Positions 48,292 through 57,986 are shown, numbered from the stretch's first letter. The stretch: 64,000 bases of DNA from Noviherbaspirillum soli (GCF_015352955.1 NZ_JACYOX010000025.1:1-64000); one strand, 5' to 3'. Notes: generated by a model not told the origin, from the letters alone. A program made the numbers and translations.

Positions 48292-49064
48292 ATCAATCGT
48301 CAGGCACAAGGAACGGCGCATCCACTGACAACAGCCTGGCCGGCCGCACGGTGCTGGTGACCGGCGGCGCCAGCGGCCTGGGCGCGGCGCTGTGCCATAT
48401 GCTGGCGTCGTCCGGCGCCAACGTGGTGGTGGGCGACCTGCACCGGGAGAAGGCCGAGGCGCTGGCCCGCTCGCTGGCCGAGACCGGCAGCGGCGTTGCC
48501 GAACGCATCCATGCGATCGGCTTCGACGTCGGCGACCCGGCCGGCGCGGAGCAGGCCATCACGCAGACCGTCAGCCGCTTCGGCACCATCGATGTGCTGA
48601 TCAACAATGCCGGCACCGACATCACGCTGTCGATGGCCGAGCTGACGCCGGAGCAGTGGCTGCGGGTGATCAACACCAACCTTAGCGGCCCTTTCCTGCT
48701 GGCCAAGCATGCGTCGGAGGAAATGAAGCGCAATGGCCGCGGCCATATCGTCAACATCGCCTCCACCGCCGCCAAGCGGGCGTGGCCGAATGCCTCGGCC
48801 TACCACGCCAGCAAGTGGGGCCTGCTGGGCCTGTCGCATGCGATGCATGCGGAACTGCGGCCGCATGGCATCAAGGTGACCGCGGTGGTGGCCGGCGGCA
48901 TGCGCATGCCCTTCCTGCTTGACCGCTTCCCGGACATCGACGTGGCCACGCTGCAGGAGCCGGCCAATGTGGCGCAGGCGGTGAAGTCGGTGCTGCTGCT
49001 GCCGGACGAAACCGTGGTGGCGGAAATCATGGTGCTGCCGATGCGGGAGACTTCGTGGCCATGA
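48279..49064 (+). CDS. Short-chain dehydrogenase/reductase (SDR)
   Basis: A 261-residue classical SDR. The cofactor motif is TGGASGLG (TVLVTGGASGLGAAL), then NNAG at DVLINNAGTD and the catalytic Ser, Tyr and Lys in IASTAAKR...YHASKWG. It is an oxidoreductase of a sugar or alcohol, probably in the glycan pathway. The sequence is complete, unlike most of its neighbours. GGAG lies 5-8 bases before the ATG. It overlaps the glycosyltransferase end by 13 bases and lies 16 bp before the HAD gene. Confidence 0.9.
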   Translation: MDQLNQSSGTRNGASTDNSLAGRTVLVTGGASGLGAALCHMLASSGANVVVGDLHREKAEALARSLAETGSGVAERIHAIGFDVGDPAGAEQAITQTVSRFGTIDVLINNAGTDITLSMAELTPEQWLRVINTNLSGPFLLAKHASEEMKRNGRGHIVNIASTAAKRAWPNASAYHASKWGLLGLSHAMHAELRPHGIKVTAVVAGGMRMPFLLDRFPDIDVATLQEPANVAQAVKSVLLLPDETVVAEIMVLPMRETSWP

Positions 49065-49080
49065 GAAGAGGCATGCGGCG

Positions 49081-49646
49081 ATGCATGGCATGACGCGGGC
49101 GGTGTTCCTGGACAAGGACGGCACCATCATCGACAACGTGCCCTACAACGTCGACCCGGCCCGGCGCTGCGCCTGATGCAGGAGCTGGACTACCGGCTCA
49201 TCGTGGTGAGCAACCAGTCGGGCGTGGCGCGCGGCCTGTTCAGCGAGGCCGTACTGCCGCCGCTGTTTTCAGCCCTGCGGGACATGCTGGCGCGGGAAGG
49301 CGCCAGGCTCGACTGCTGGTACTGGTGTCCGCATCATCCGGAAGGCGCAGCAGCAGCCTATGCGCTTGAATGCAACTGCCGCAAGCCCCTGCCCGGCATG
49401 CTGAAGCAGGCCGCCCGCGAGCACGGCATCGACCTTGCGCGCTCATGGATGGTGGGTGACATCCTGAACGATGTGGAAGCCGGACGCCGCGCCGGCTGCC
49501 GCACGGCACTGATAGACAACGGCAACGAAACCGAATGGCTGCGTTCGCCGCTGCGCACGCCCGACATCAGCGCGCCGGACATGCTGAGCGCGGCACGGGC
49601 GATGCAGCGGTTCGATGCGGCCATGCCGGTGCGGGAGGCGTCATGA
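49081..49646 (+). pseudogene. HAD-IIIA phosphatase (GmhB-like), frameshifted
   Basis: The frame starting at 49081 reads MTRAVFLDKDGTIIDNVPYNVDPAR, the HAD motif I of heptose-bisphosphate phosphatase, then stops at 49174. The frame from 49176 continues with the rest: MQELDYRLIVVSNQSGVARG, CPHHPEG, CNCRKPLPGML and MVGDILNDVEAG. A deletion of roughly 20-30 bases, with loss of frame, is likely at 49162-49165. The zinc-binding Cys/His loop is retained. It ends in an ATGA overlap with the GT9 gene. As read, the enzyme cannot be made. Confidence 0.8.
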
Positions 49647-50707
49647 GCGGCATCAGCGACGCCAGCGATGTCAGCGGCATGCGCTGGAGCGGCGCCCGCC
49701 ATATCCTCTGCATCCGGCTGGATTACCTGGGCGACGTGCTGAGGTGCACGCCGGCCATGCGGGCGTTGCGCGACAGCGCACCGGGCCGCCGGCTGACCCT
49801 GCTCAGCTCGCCCGGCGGCGCGGCGGTGGCTTCCTTCATCCCCGAAGTCGATGCCGCCCTCGCCTTCCAGGCGCCGTGGATGAAGCATGGCGCCATCCAG
49901 GATGCCAATGCGGTGCCGGCCATGGCCGAGACGCTGCGCGCCGGCCGCTTCGATGCCGCCGTCATCTTCACCACCTACAGCCAAAGCGCGCTGCCGGCAG
50001 CCATGCTGTGCCAGATGGCCGGCATTGCGCTGCGGCTGGCGCACTGCCGCGAGAATCCCTACCACCTGCTGTCGGACTGGGTGCCGGAGACGGAGCCGCA
50101 GCAACCGGTGCGCCATGAAGTGCAGCGGCAGCTGGACCTGGTGAGCGGCATCGGCTGTCGCACGCAGGACGAACGCCTGTCGTTCTCGGTGCCGCAGGCC
50201 GACCTGGCGTGGGCCCGCGCCGCACTGGCGCAGTGCGACATCGGCACCGGCACGCGCTGGGTGCTGATGCATCCCGGCGCCACGGCCGCATCGCGCCGCT
50301 ACCCGCCGGCGCAGTGGGCACAGGCCCTGCGGCTGTTGGCAGAGGACGGCATGCAGGCGGTCTTTACCGGCAGTGCCGAAGAAGGCGCGCTGATCGACGG
50401 CATACGCGACGCCGCCGGCATGCCCAGCCACAGCCTGGCAGGCCAGGCCACGCTGGGCCAGCTGGGCGCGCTGATTGCACTGGCGCCTGTCATGGTGTCG
50501 AACAACACCGGCCCGGCCCATATCGCCGCCGCGCTGGGCACGCCACTGGTGGATCTTTATGCGCTGACCAATCCGCAGCACACGCCGTGGCAATCGCCGA
50601 GCCGGGTGCTGTATCACGACGTGGCCTGCCGCAACTGCTACAAGAGCGTCTGCCCGCAGGGGCATCATGACTGCCTGCGCAAGGTGGAACCGGCCCGGGT
50701 GGTGTAG
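49643..50707 (+). CDS. Glycosyltransferase family 9 (heptosyltransferase-like)
   Basis: A 354-residue GT9 enzyme. CIRLDYLGDVLRCTPAMRAL is the N-terminal family motif, VLMHPGATAASRRYPPAQW the sugar-nucleotide region, and NNTGPAHIAAALGTPLVDLYAL the C-terminal motif. It transfers heptose or a related sugar to LPS core or another surface glycan. It appears complete. It overlaps the HAD gene by ATGA and ends the glycan cluster. Confidence 0.9.
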   Translation: MSGISDASDVSGMRWSGARHILCIRLDYLGDVLRCTPAMRALRDSAPGRRLTLLSSPGGAAVASFIPEVDAALAFQAPWMKHGAIQDANAVPAMAETLRAGRFDAAVIFTTYSQSALPAAMLCQMAGIALRLAHCRENPYHLLSDWVPETEPQQPVRHEVQRQLDLVSGIGCRTQDERLSFSVPQADLAWARAALAQCDIGTGTRWVLMHPGATAASRRYPPAQWAQALRLLAEDGMQAVFTGSAEEGALIDGIRDAAGMPSHSLAGQATLGQLGALIALAPVMVSNNTGPAHIAAALGTPLVDLYALTNPQHTPWQSPSRVLYHDVACRNCYKSVCPQGHHDCLRKVEPARVV

Positions 50708-50887
50708 GCGGTGCGCAGCTTGTTGGGGTGAACGAGGCAGTGGGGAGACGCACAGTGCTGGTCGTTCTGCTGTCTATGCGGATTGGGTGCTGGCGCGTGT
50801 TCGCTCAGACTGAAATTTTTATGTAGGCAGGGTTTGGGTTTTCTGGGGAAGAATTGCTGTGTTGGAGTAATGGCGTCATACATAAAT
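50708..50887. other. Intergenic region before the IS element
   Basis: No gene seen. The left end of the IS lies at its right edge. Confidence 0.4.
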
Positions 50888-51928
50888 TTTGTTGCACAAA
50901 TCATGCAGTCCAGCACATCTGCGGGAGCTCAGATAGGCTGCGCGTATGAAACCCGCTCCTCAGAAGTACCGAACGACGAACTGGAAGGCGTACAACGCGG
51001 CCTTAAAAGCGCGCGGCTCGCTGCTCATCTGGCTTGACCCCGCGATGAACTGGCACGGCCAGGCCAATGGCAAGCGTGGCCGCAGTCCGAGCTTCAGTGC
51101 CGAGGCGATCCAGTTCTGCTTGAGCATCAAGTGCCTGTTCAGCTTGCCACTACGCCGGGCGATGGGCATGGCGCAAAGCCTGCTTGGGCTGGCAGGCCTG
51201 GATTGGCCCGTTCCGGATTACAGCACCGTGAGCCGCCGGCAAAAGACAATGCGTGTCGCTATCGAAGTCGTGCCGACCACGACCGGCCTGCACCTGCTGG
51301 TCGACAGCACCGGCATCAAGATGCTGGGCGAAGGCGAATGGAAGACCAAAAAGCACGGCGCTGACTACCGCCGCCAATGGCGCAAAGTCCATCTCTGTAT
51401 TGATGCCGCCACGCTTGAGATCCGGGCCATGGAAGTGACCGACAACAGCATCGGTGATGCGCCTATGCTGCCCAACCTACTAGGGCAGATTCCTCCGGAA
51501 GAGCAACTCGCCAGCGTCAGCGGTGATGGCGCTTACGATACGAAGGGCTGCCATGAGGCCATCGCGCTGCGTCAGGCGGATGCCATCATTCCGATCCGGA
51601 AGAATGCCAAGCCATGGAAGGCGAACCGTACTGGCGCCGCGGCGCGCAATGAGATTCTGCGAGCGAGACGGCGACTAGGACGAACAATCTGCAAAAAGTG
51701 GAGCGGCTATCACCGACGCAGTCTGGTCGAGACCAAGATGCGCTGCTTCAAGCTGCTTGGCGAACGCATCATGGCCCGCGACTTCGACCGCCAGGTCGCT
51801 GAGCTGCAGGTCCGTGCCGCCGTGTTGAATCGCTTTACGCGTCTTGGCACGCCTATTACTGTCACGATGGCATAACTCCGCCGACAGAAAGGCAAACTCT
51901 GCCTTCACCTTATTTGTGCAACAAAGCC
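50888..51928 (+). mobile_element. IS5-family element, IS903-like group
   Basis: Inverted repeats of at least 14 bp are at 50888-50901 (TTTGTTGCACAAAT) and 51912-51925. The right end is probably 51928 (ending GGCTTTGTTGC... when read inward). The outermost bases of the left end do not match, so the left boundary is uncertain and no target duplication can be shown. The right end abuts RHS sequence, cutting module E; the left side has no RHS sequence, which points to a deletion or rearrangement next to the IS. Confidence 0.8.
50946..51875 (+). CDS. IS5-family transposase (IS903-like)
   Basis: A 309-residue transposase. It carries the DDE residues in LLVDSTGIK, SGDGAYDTKG and SLVETKMRCFK, with the IS5 pattern of the Y-(2)-R-(3)-E-(6)-K motif (YHRRSLVETKMRCFK). 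The N-terminus (KPAPQKYRTTNWKAYNAAL) is typical of the IS903 group. It is a single intact frame, unlike the two-frame IS at 24.3 kb. Confidence 0.92.
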   Translation: MKPAPQKYRTTNWKAYNAALKARGSLLIWLDPAMNWHGQANGKRGRSPSFSAEAIQFCLSIKCLFSLPLRRAMGMAQSLLGLAGLDWPVPDYSTVSRRQKTMRVAIEVVPTTTGLHLLVDSTGIKMLGEGEWKTKKHGADYRRQWRKVHLCIDAATLEIRAMEVTDNSIGDAPMLPNLLGQIPPEEQLASVSGDGAYDTKGCHEAIALRQADAIIPIRKNAKPWKANRTGAAARNEILRARRRLGRTICKKWSGYHRRSLVETKMRCFKLLGERIMARDFDRQVAELQVRAAVLNRFTRLGTPITVTMA

Positions 51929-52813
51929 CCCGTGTACTGGAACGAGTTCGCGCTCGCCTCGCCCTGCACCGTCGTCGCCCCGTATGGCTCGTACTGGTAC
52001 GTCGTCCTGACTTGCCCGGCTTCGTCCGCCAGCGCCAGTACCGAGCCCAGCGCATCCGTCACCATGTCTCTTGAACCGGCTGCATCCGTGCGGCGGTAGT
52101 ACTCGTCCACGCCCAGACCGGTCAGCAGGCTGGCGCTTGTCCCCGTGGCGCCCAGTTCCTGTACCGGGTTGATGCCGTCATATACATACCCTGTCTGCAC
52201 CCCGTTGACCGTCCGGCTCACCCGCCGGCCGAATGCGTCGTAGCGGAAGCTCGCCTGCATGCTTTCGGGACCAGTGATCGATGCCAGCTGGTTCTTGGCA
52301 TCCCACGTATAGCTGCGCGTGCCGTCGCTGGTCATGTTGCCGTTGGCATCATGTGTGATGGCTTGTCCATTCCAGCTCTGCAGCCGGTTGCCCGGCCCAT
52401 ACGTCGCCACCGGCATGGGCTCGGGCACGCTGTTCGGCGCCAAGCTGCCGCCGGTGGCGATGCGCCGGCCGGCTGCGTCGTAGCGGTAGCTCAGGTCGCC
52501 TAGCTGCGTGCCATCCGCCTTTGTGTAGACGATGGCCGTCAGACGTCCGGCGTCGTCGTAGCTATAGGCGGCGCGGATGCCGCTCGGTAGAGTGAGGCTG
52601 GTGCGGCGGTCGGCGGCGTCGTAGCTGATGCTTACCGTGTCACTGCCCTGCGCGATGCCGGTCAGGCGGCCAGCGGCGTCGTAGCGGTAGTTCACGGGCA
52701 GCTGGCCGGACACCTGCACGCTGCTGCGCCGGCCTTCGGCGTCGTAGCTGTAGCTGACCTGGCCCTGTGGTGTGGTTTCGCTCAGCAGGCGGTCGAAGCT
52801 GTCATAGCTATAA
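51929..52813 (-). pseudogene. RHS module E, truncated on both sides
   Basis: A fragment of the RHS core with YD repeats (NYRYDAAGRLTGIAQ, SYSYDAEGRR) up to FQYTG. At 51929 the IS cuts off the conserved end (RENDGTGLYYYRARYYHP in the other copies) and any toxin tip. At 52813 RHS homology stops sharply and AT-rich sequence begins. No start signal is present. Confidence 0.85.
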
Positions 52814-52902
52814 ATAATCTCTTATACAAAATAATACACAAGAGACAAAACCAAAAAAATTACAGCCGACAAAAAACTCTAATAAAAATTACGGATACTT
52901 GA

Positions 52903-53378
52903 TTAACTACCACAATCTGGCCTGCCCTGTATAAAAACAGTTGCTGTAATACTTAACTCTGCACGATGAAGAGAAGGCCAAATAGTATACGAAACAAAAC
53001 GTTGCGGATCCAATTTACTACAATAGCTAAATACAACCAAATCACTGTGAATACCACTATTCAGAAACGCCGGAATATCATAATCGCGCTTATGCATAGA
53101 AAAATATCCTTTATTATTTAATACTTCAGGCAAAACTTTTGATAACCTATCAACCTCATTTTCTAAAAGCAAAATTCTAACCGAAGCAATTTCTTTTTTT
53201 TGTCAAATACTACAGGATTGGCTGCGGGCCTTATATGACTTTCTTCGACTATTGAAATGAGCTCTGCTTGCAACTGAGGAATCTTAGAAACAACCTCGCC
53301 CCCATCACAACCAAATAAAACACTCGACCCTACAACATAAGGAATACAGCACAAGCCAAATGGAGAAAATTTTTTCAT
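52903..53378 (-). pseudogene. Putative lipoprotein/immunity gene behind module D, frameshifted
   Basis: Two frames form one gene. 53163-53378 starts with a lipoprotein-like signal (MKKFSPFGLCCIPYVVGSS, VLFGC) and reads to VFDKKKK. The frame then shifts at an A8 tract, and the second frame (SVRILLLENEVDRLSKVL) runs to 52903 (FIQGRPDCGS). One extra or missing A in the homopolymer explains the break. It lies 12 bases after the module D stop, so an immunity or companion role is plausible. The break could be a sequencing error or phase variation. Confidence 0.55.
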
Positions 53379-53390
53379 CTATTAACCCAA

Positions 53391-54545
53391 TCAATTAATT
53401 GGAATTGAGTATGAGCCTCCCCCGCTTGGCAAACTAGGTGTACCTATATTGATCGTTGTTGCACTTTGTCCGCCGGAAAACATTTGACCAGCACCCGCTC
53501 CAATTCCGACACCATAGTTTCCAGAACTTATACCTCCGCCTGCTCCACTCAGGAAGTTTTGAATAGTTTGCGGAGAGTTGTTTATAGTTGAACCGTTATT
53601 TATATATCCAATAGAAAGAGTGAGATTAGGTACCGGCGTTACTCCCCCAGTACCCAAGCCAAAATATATTTTTCCACCGCCAGCCGTTGCACCATAACTA
53701 AAGCCAGGTCCGCTGATCGTAATAGAACAAAAATCAGGGGTTTTTCCAACTCCACTCCCCGGCCCACGTCCAGCGCCTCTACCCATTAAGCCTTCAGGAT
53801 CTATATATAAAATTGGGTTTCCTCCAACGTAGGCGTAGACATTAATCCCACCCGCCAACCCAATCGGATCTTCCGCCGCAAACCGACCCAACCCCGGGTG
53901 ATAGTATCGCGCCCGGTAGTAATACAGCCCCGTACCGTCATTCTCCCGACCCGTGTACTGGAGCGAGTTTGCACTCGCCTCGCCCTGCACCGTCGTCGCC
54001 CCGTACGGCTCGTACTGGTACGTTGTCCTCACCTGCCCCGCCCCGTCCGCCAGCCCCAGCACCGAGCCTAGCGCATCCGCCAGCATGTCCCTCGGCCCGG
54101 CTGCATCCGTGCGGCGGTAGTACTCGTCCACGCCCAGACCGGTCAGCAGGCTAGCGCTGGCCCCTGTGGCGCCCAGTTCCTGTACCGGGTTGATGCCGTC
54201 ATACACATACCCAGTCTCCATGCCGTTGACCGTCCGGCTCACCCGCCTGCCGAATGCGTCGTAGCGGAAGCTCGCCTGCATGCTTTCGGGGCCAGTGATC
54301 GATGCCAGCTGGTTCCTTGCATCCCATGTATAGCTGCGCGTGTCGTCGCTGGTCATGTTGCCGTTGGCATCATGTGTGATCGACTGCCTATTCCAGCTCT
54401 GCAGCTGGTTGCGCGGGCCGTACGTCGCCACCGGCATGGGCTCGGGCACGCTGGTGGGCGCCAAGGTCCCGCCGGTGGCGACGCGCCGGCCGGCCGCGTC
54501 GTAGCGTAGCTCACCGGCGCCTGGCCGGCTACATGCAAGCTGATA
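53391..54545 (-). CDS. RHS module D with Gly/Asn-rich C-terminal tip
   Basis: An RHS tip fragment. The conserved end runs through GRENDGTGLYYYRARYYHPG, DPIGLAGGINVYAYVGGNP to DPEGL. A unique tip of about 132 residues follows (GAGRGPGSGVGKTPDFCSI, SIGYINNGSTINNS). RHS homology starts near 54545, but a missing base near 54505 puts the first few residues out of frame. It lacks the N-terminal parts needed for export, so it is probably an orphan tip, expressed only if it recombines with an upstream RHS. The tip function is unknown. Confidence 0.65.
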   Translation of the reverse strand, partial: YQLACSRPGAGELRYDAAGRRVATGGTLAPTSVPEPMPVATYGPRNQLQSWNRQSITHDANGNMTSDDTRSYTWDARNQLASITGPESMQASFRYDAFGRRVSRTVNGMETGYVYDGINPVQELGATGASASLLTGLGVDEYYRRTDAAGPRDMLADALGSVLGLADGAGQVRTTYQYEPYGATTVQGEASANSLQYTGRENDGTGLYYYRARYYHPGLGRFAAEDPIGLAGGINVYAYVGGNPILYIDPEGLMGRGAGRGPGSGVGKTPDFCSITISGPGFSYGATAGGGKIYFGLGTGGVTPVPNLTLSIGYINNGSTINNSPQTIQNFLSGAGGGISSGNYGVGIGAGAGQMFSGGQSATTINIGTPSLPSGGGSYSIPIN

Positions 54546-54753
54546 TTGGCAGTAACTCACGTCAAACGGTAGATGCTGTTATGCAATCAAAACTGTATTT
54601 TTCAGATACGACTTCAATTTATTCAATTATCATCATCTCCTCGTTCGTGGAGTTTTTCGTTCTTTTGATGCCGCCCTGTCAAAAACCGAAAAAAGCCTTG
54701 GAACAAGGTAAATATGGCATCAAAAAAATTAACTAAGATTTCGAGCATGGCTT
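54546..54753. other. AT-rich spacer between modules C and D
   Basis: 208 bp with no recognisable gene. It is the only space available for an immunity gene behind module C, and I see none with a convincing start. Confidence 0.4.
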
Positions 54754-57700
54754 TCACCTGATGACCGGTGCATATTTGGTGCATATACAGCTTGCCTCAC
54801 TTCCGGGCGACGAAAAAAACGGTCCTCCAGATTGGATCTTTGACGTGCCGCTTGCGTTATTAGGCGTACATTGATTTGGGGACTGTGGAATTGCACAGGA
54901 GCTATGCACACAAATCATAACAACCTGTGGAGGTGGTGACCACGCGTCAGGAATCTTATCGGTTGCTGCCCTTTGTTCAGGGGGAACATAGGGTGTTCTC
55001 TCGCCTAGTTCAGGAGGAAGATTTGGATTATTGTTAGGCCTTGGTTGTGGGAGCCGAAACCTAAGTCCATCTGGATCGGTAAACGAAACCGGATCTCCTT
55101 TCACGTAAGCATAAGTATTGATCCCACCTGCTAAACCAATCGGATCCTCCGCTACAAACCGCCCCAGCTCCGGGTGATAGTACCGCGCCCGGTAGTAATA
55201 CAGCCCCGTACCGTCATTTTCCCGACCCGTGTACTGGAACGAGTTTGCACCCGCCTCGCCCTGCACCGTCGTCGCCCCGTATGGCTCGTACTGGTACGTG
55301 GTCCTCACCTGCCCGGCTTCGTCCGCCAGCCCCAGCACCGAGCCTAGCGCATCCGTCAGCATGTCCCTCGGCCCGGCTGCATCCGTGCGGCGGTAGTACT
55401 CGTCCACGCCCAGACCGGTCAGCAGGCTGGCGCTGGCCCCTGTGGTGCCCAGTTCCTGTACCAGGTTGATGCCGTCATATACATACCCTGTCTGCACCCC
55501 GTTGACCGTCCGGCTCACCCGCCGGCCGAATGCGTCGTAGCGGAAGCTCGCCTGCATGCTTTCGGGGCCAGTGATCGATGCCAGCTGGTTCCTTGCATCC
55601 CATGTATAGCTGCGCGTGCCGTCGCTGGTCATGTTGCCGTTGGCATCATGGGTGATGGCTTGTCCACTCCAGCTCTGCAGGCGGTTGCCCGGGCCATACG
55701 TTGCCACCGGCATCGCTTCGGGCACGCTGGTGGGCGCCAGAGTCCCGCTGGTGGCGATGCGCCGTCCGGCGGCGTCGTAGCGGTAGCTCAGGTCGCCCAG
55801 CAGCATACCGTCCGCCTTTGTGTAGACGATGCCCGTCAGACGTCCGGCGGCGTCGTAGCTATAGGCGGCGCGGATGCCGCTCGGTAGAGTGAGGCTGGTG
55901 CGGCGGTCGGCGGCGTCGTAGCTGATGCTTACCGTGTCATTACCCTGCGCGATGCCGATCAGGCGGCCGGCGGCGTCGTAGCGGTAGTTCACGGGCAGCT
56001 GGCCGGACACCTGCAGGCTGCTGCGCCGGCCATCGGCGTCGTAGCTGTAGCTGACCTGGCCCTGCGGCGTGGTTTCGCTCAGCAGGCGGTCGAAGCTGTC
56101 GTAGCTGCGGGTGATGCTGTTGGCGGTGGTGCTGTTGGTAGAAGTGCCAGTGCCGTCGGCGGAAGCGCCGGACGCGTCGCCTGTGTCGCTTCCCGCGCTG
56201 TCGACCACGCTGACCAACCGGCCTGCACTGTCGTAGCTGTACAGCACGCTGCTGCCGTCGGCATGCTCTACCTGCACCGGGCGGTTCAGGGCGTCATGGC
56301 GCACGCTGGTCACTTGCCCCTTCGCGTCCGTAGCGCGCAGTACATTGCCCAGGCCATCGTACTCCACGCTCTGCACGCCACCGGCCGCATTGCCGTGCCG
56401 GACCAGCCGATGCCGCGCATCGTAGCTGTGCACTGTGGCGTTGCCCAGTGCGTCGGTCACCGTCAGCAGGTTGCCAGCCGCGTCATAGTCCAGCTGCGTG
56501 CGGCTGCCCAAGGCATCGACCTGGGCAATGACCCGGTCCATTGCATCGTATTCCAGCACTTGCCGGTTGCCCAAGGGATCGGTGGTCGACGCCAGACGCC
56601 CCAGCAGGTCGATGAACTGCCGCGTCTGCTGGCCCAGCGGGTCGGTGATGCCGACCAGGTCGCCGGCGCTGTACGCGAACTGCACCGTCTTGCCCAGCGG
56701 GTTGGTGATGCTCAGCACCTGGCCGGCACTGTTATAGGTGAAGCGGGTGATGCGACCCAGCGGGCGGGTGATGCTGGTCAGCTGGCCCAGGTTGTCGTAG
56801 GTGTAGGTCGTGGTCTGGCCCAGCGGGCTGGTGTGGCTGGCCAGCTGGTTCCAGGTCGGCTCGTAACTCATGCGCTCGGTGGCCGCCTGCGCGGTGCCGG
56901 CCAGGCGGGTGCGGCTGGTGAGGTTGCCTTTGGCGTCGTAGCTGTAGTCGGTGCGGCGTCCGGCACTGTCGGTTACTGCCGCCAGCTGGCCATCGGGCGT
57001 TGGGCGGCTGTAGACGGTGGTGCTGGCCAGGGCGGTGCCATGGGCTTCGGTATCGCTCAGCGGGTAGCCGCTCTGGTGGAAGGTGACCCGCCGTACCAGG
57101 TTGCGCGGGTCAGTGACGTCAGTCTGGCTGATCCTGCCGGCGGCATCGCTGCTGTAGGCGAAGGTGTAGATGCTGCCGTCGGCCAGGGTCTGGCGCGTGA
57201 CGCGGTTGCTGGCGTCGTACTCGTTGCGCACCATGGTGTTGCCGCGCCGGTCCGTCACGCTCACCATGCGCCGCTTGCTGTCGTAGCTGTAGCGTTCGGT
57301 GCTCTGGTCCGGGAAGGTGATGGACGACAGCATGCCGTCCTCGTAGGCATAGGTCCACGCCCGGCCAGCAATGTCGAGGATGCGGCTGATGCGGTTGGCG
57401 CTGTCGTAGCTGAAGTCGAGATAGCGGCCGTTGGGTGTGGCGATGCGCTGGATCTGGCCAGTGCTGCCGCTGACCGTCACCTGGTTGCCCAGGCGGTCGG
57501 CGATGGACTCCAGCCGGCCGTAGAGCGAGAAGGCGAACTGCTGGCCATCCTTGCGGGTGATGACGTACTGGCCGTTGCGGTAGGCAAACACCGAGCCATA
57601 GAACTCGCACGGCGGGATGTCGCGCGGCTGCGCCACCACGTTGGTGTAGTAGTCGCCGGCGGTGCGGTAGTAGCGGATGGCTGCGCCGTTGGACAGGATC

Positions 57701-57966
57701 AAGTCGAACTGCTGGTAGCGCCCGGGCGTGCCGGAGACTTCGCGCAGGTACATCGCGTAGTAGTGCGTGGTGCCGAAGCCGAAGGGGCGCGAGACCGGGT
57801 CGCCGGGACGGTAGGTGCTGTTGATCGAGACCGGCAGCACGTCCTTCAGGCTGGCATGCTGCTGTTCATGCAGGAACAGGCCGGTGGACAGGTCGACCGG
57901 GTCGCCGCCCTGGGCGGCGCGCGGGCAGCAGCCCGGCAAGAAGTTGACGCATCCGGCGCAATGCAT
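54754..57966 (-). CDS. RHS module C: core without N-terminal region
   Basis: 1070 residues. It begins MHCAGCVNFLPGCCPRAAQGG and then matches module A from CCPRAAQGGDPVDLSTGLFL on: the DUF6531-like start, about 20 YD repeats and the DPIGLAGGINTYAYV end. The export and N-terminal domains of A (about 450 residues) are missing. The tip after DPDGL (about 100 residues) is short, Pro/Asn-rich and has several cysteines (MICVHSSCAIPQSPNQC, CICTKYA). I do not recognise a toxin fold. The start may be a chance ATG at the recombination point. Confidence 0.75.
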   Translation of the reverse strand: MHCAGCVNFLPGCCPRAAQGGDPVDLSTGLFLHEQQHASLKDVLPVSINSTYRPGDPVSRPFGFGTTHYYAMYLREVSGTPGRYQQFDLILSNGAAIRYYRTAGDYYTNVVAQPRDIPPCEFYGSVFAYRNGQYVITRKDGQQFAFSLYGRLESIADRLGNQVTVSGSTGQIQRIATPNGRYLDFSYDSANRISRILDIAGRAWTYAYEDGMLSSITFPDQSTERYSYDSKRRMVSVTDRRGNTMVRNEYDASNRVTRQTLADGSIYTFAYSSDAAGRISQTDVTDPRNLVRRVTFHQSGYPLSDTEAHGTALASTTVYSRPTPDGQLAAVTDSAGRRTDYSYDAKGNLTSRTRLAGTAQAATERMSYEPTWNQLASHTSPLGQTTTYTYDNLGQLTSITRPLGRITRFTYNSAGQVLSITNPLGKTVQFAYSAGDLVGITDPLGQQTRQFIDLLGRLASTTDPLGNRQVLEYDAMDRVIAQVDALGSRTQLDYDAAGNLLTVTDALGNATVHSYDARHRLVRHGNAAGGVQSVEYDGLGNVLRATDAKGQVTSVRHDALNRPVQVEHADGSSVLYSYDSAGRLVSVVDSAGSDTGDASGASADGTGTSTNSTTANSITRSYDSFDRLLSETTPQGQVSYSYDADGRRSSLQVSGQLPVNYRYDAAGRLIGIAQGNDTVSISYDAADRRTSLTLPSGIRAAYSYDAAGRLTGIVYTKADGMLLGDLSYRYDAAGRRIATSGTLAPTSVPEAMPVATYGPGNRLQSWSGQAITHDANGNMTSDGTRSYTWDARNQLASITGPESMQASFRYDAFGRRVSRTVNGVQTGYVYDGINLVQELGTTGASASLLTGLGVDEYYRRTDAAGPRDMLTDALGSVLGLADEAGQVRTTYQYEPYGATTVQGEAGANSFQYTGRENDGTGLYYYRARYYHPELGRFVAEDPIGLAGGINTYAYVKGDPVSFTDPDGLRFRLPQPRPNNNPNLPPELGERTPYVPPEQRAATDKIPDAWSPPPQVVMICVHSSCAIPQSPNQCTPNNASGTSKIQSGGPFFSSPGSEASCICTKYAPVIR

Positions 57967-57986
57967 AGCCCTACGATCCTGCAGAC

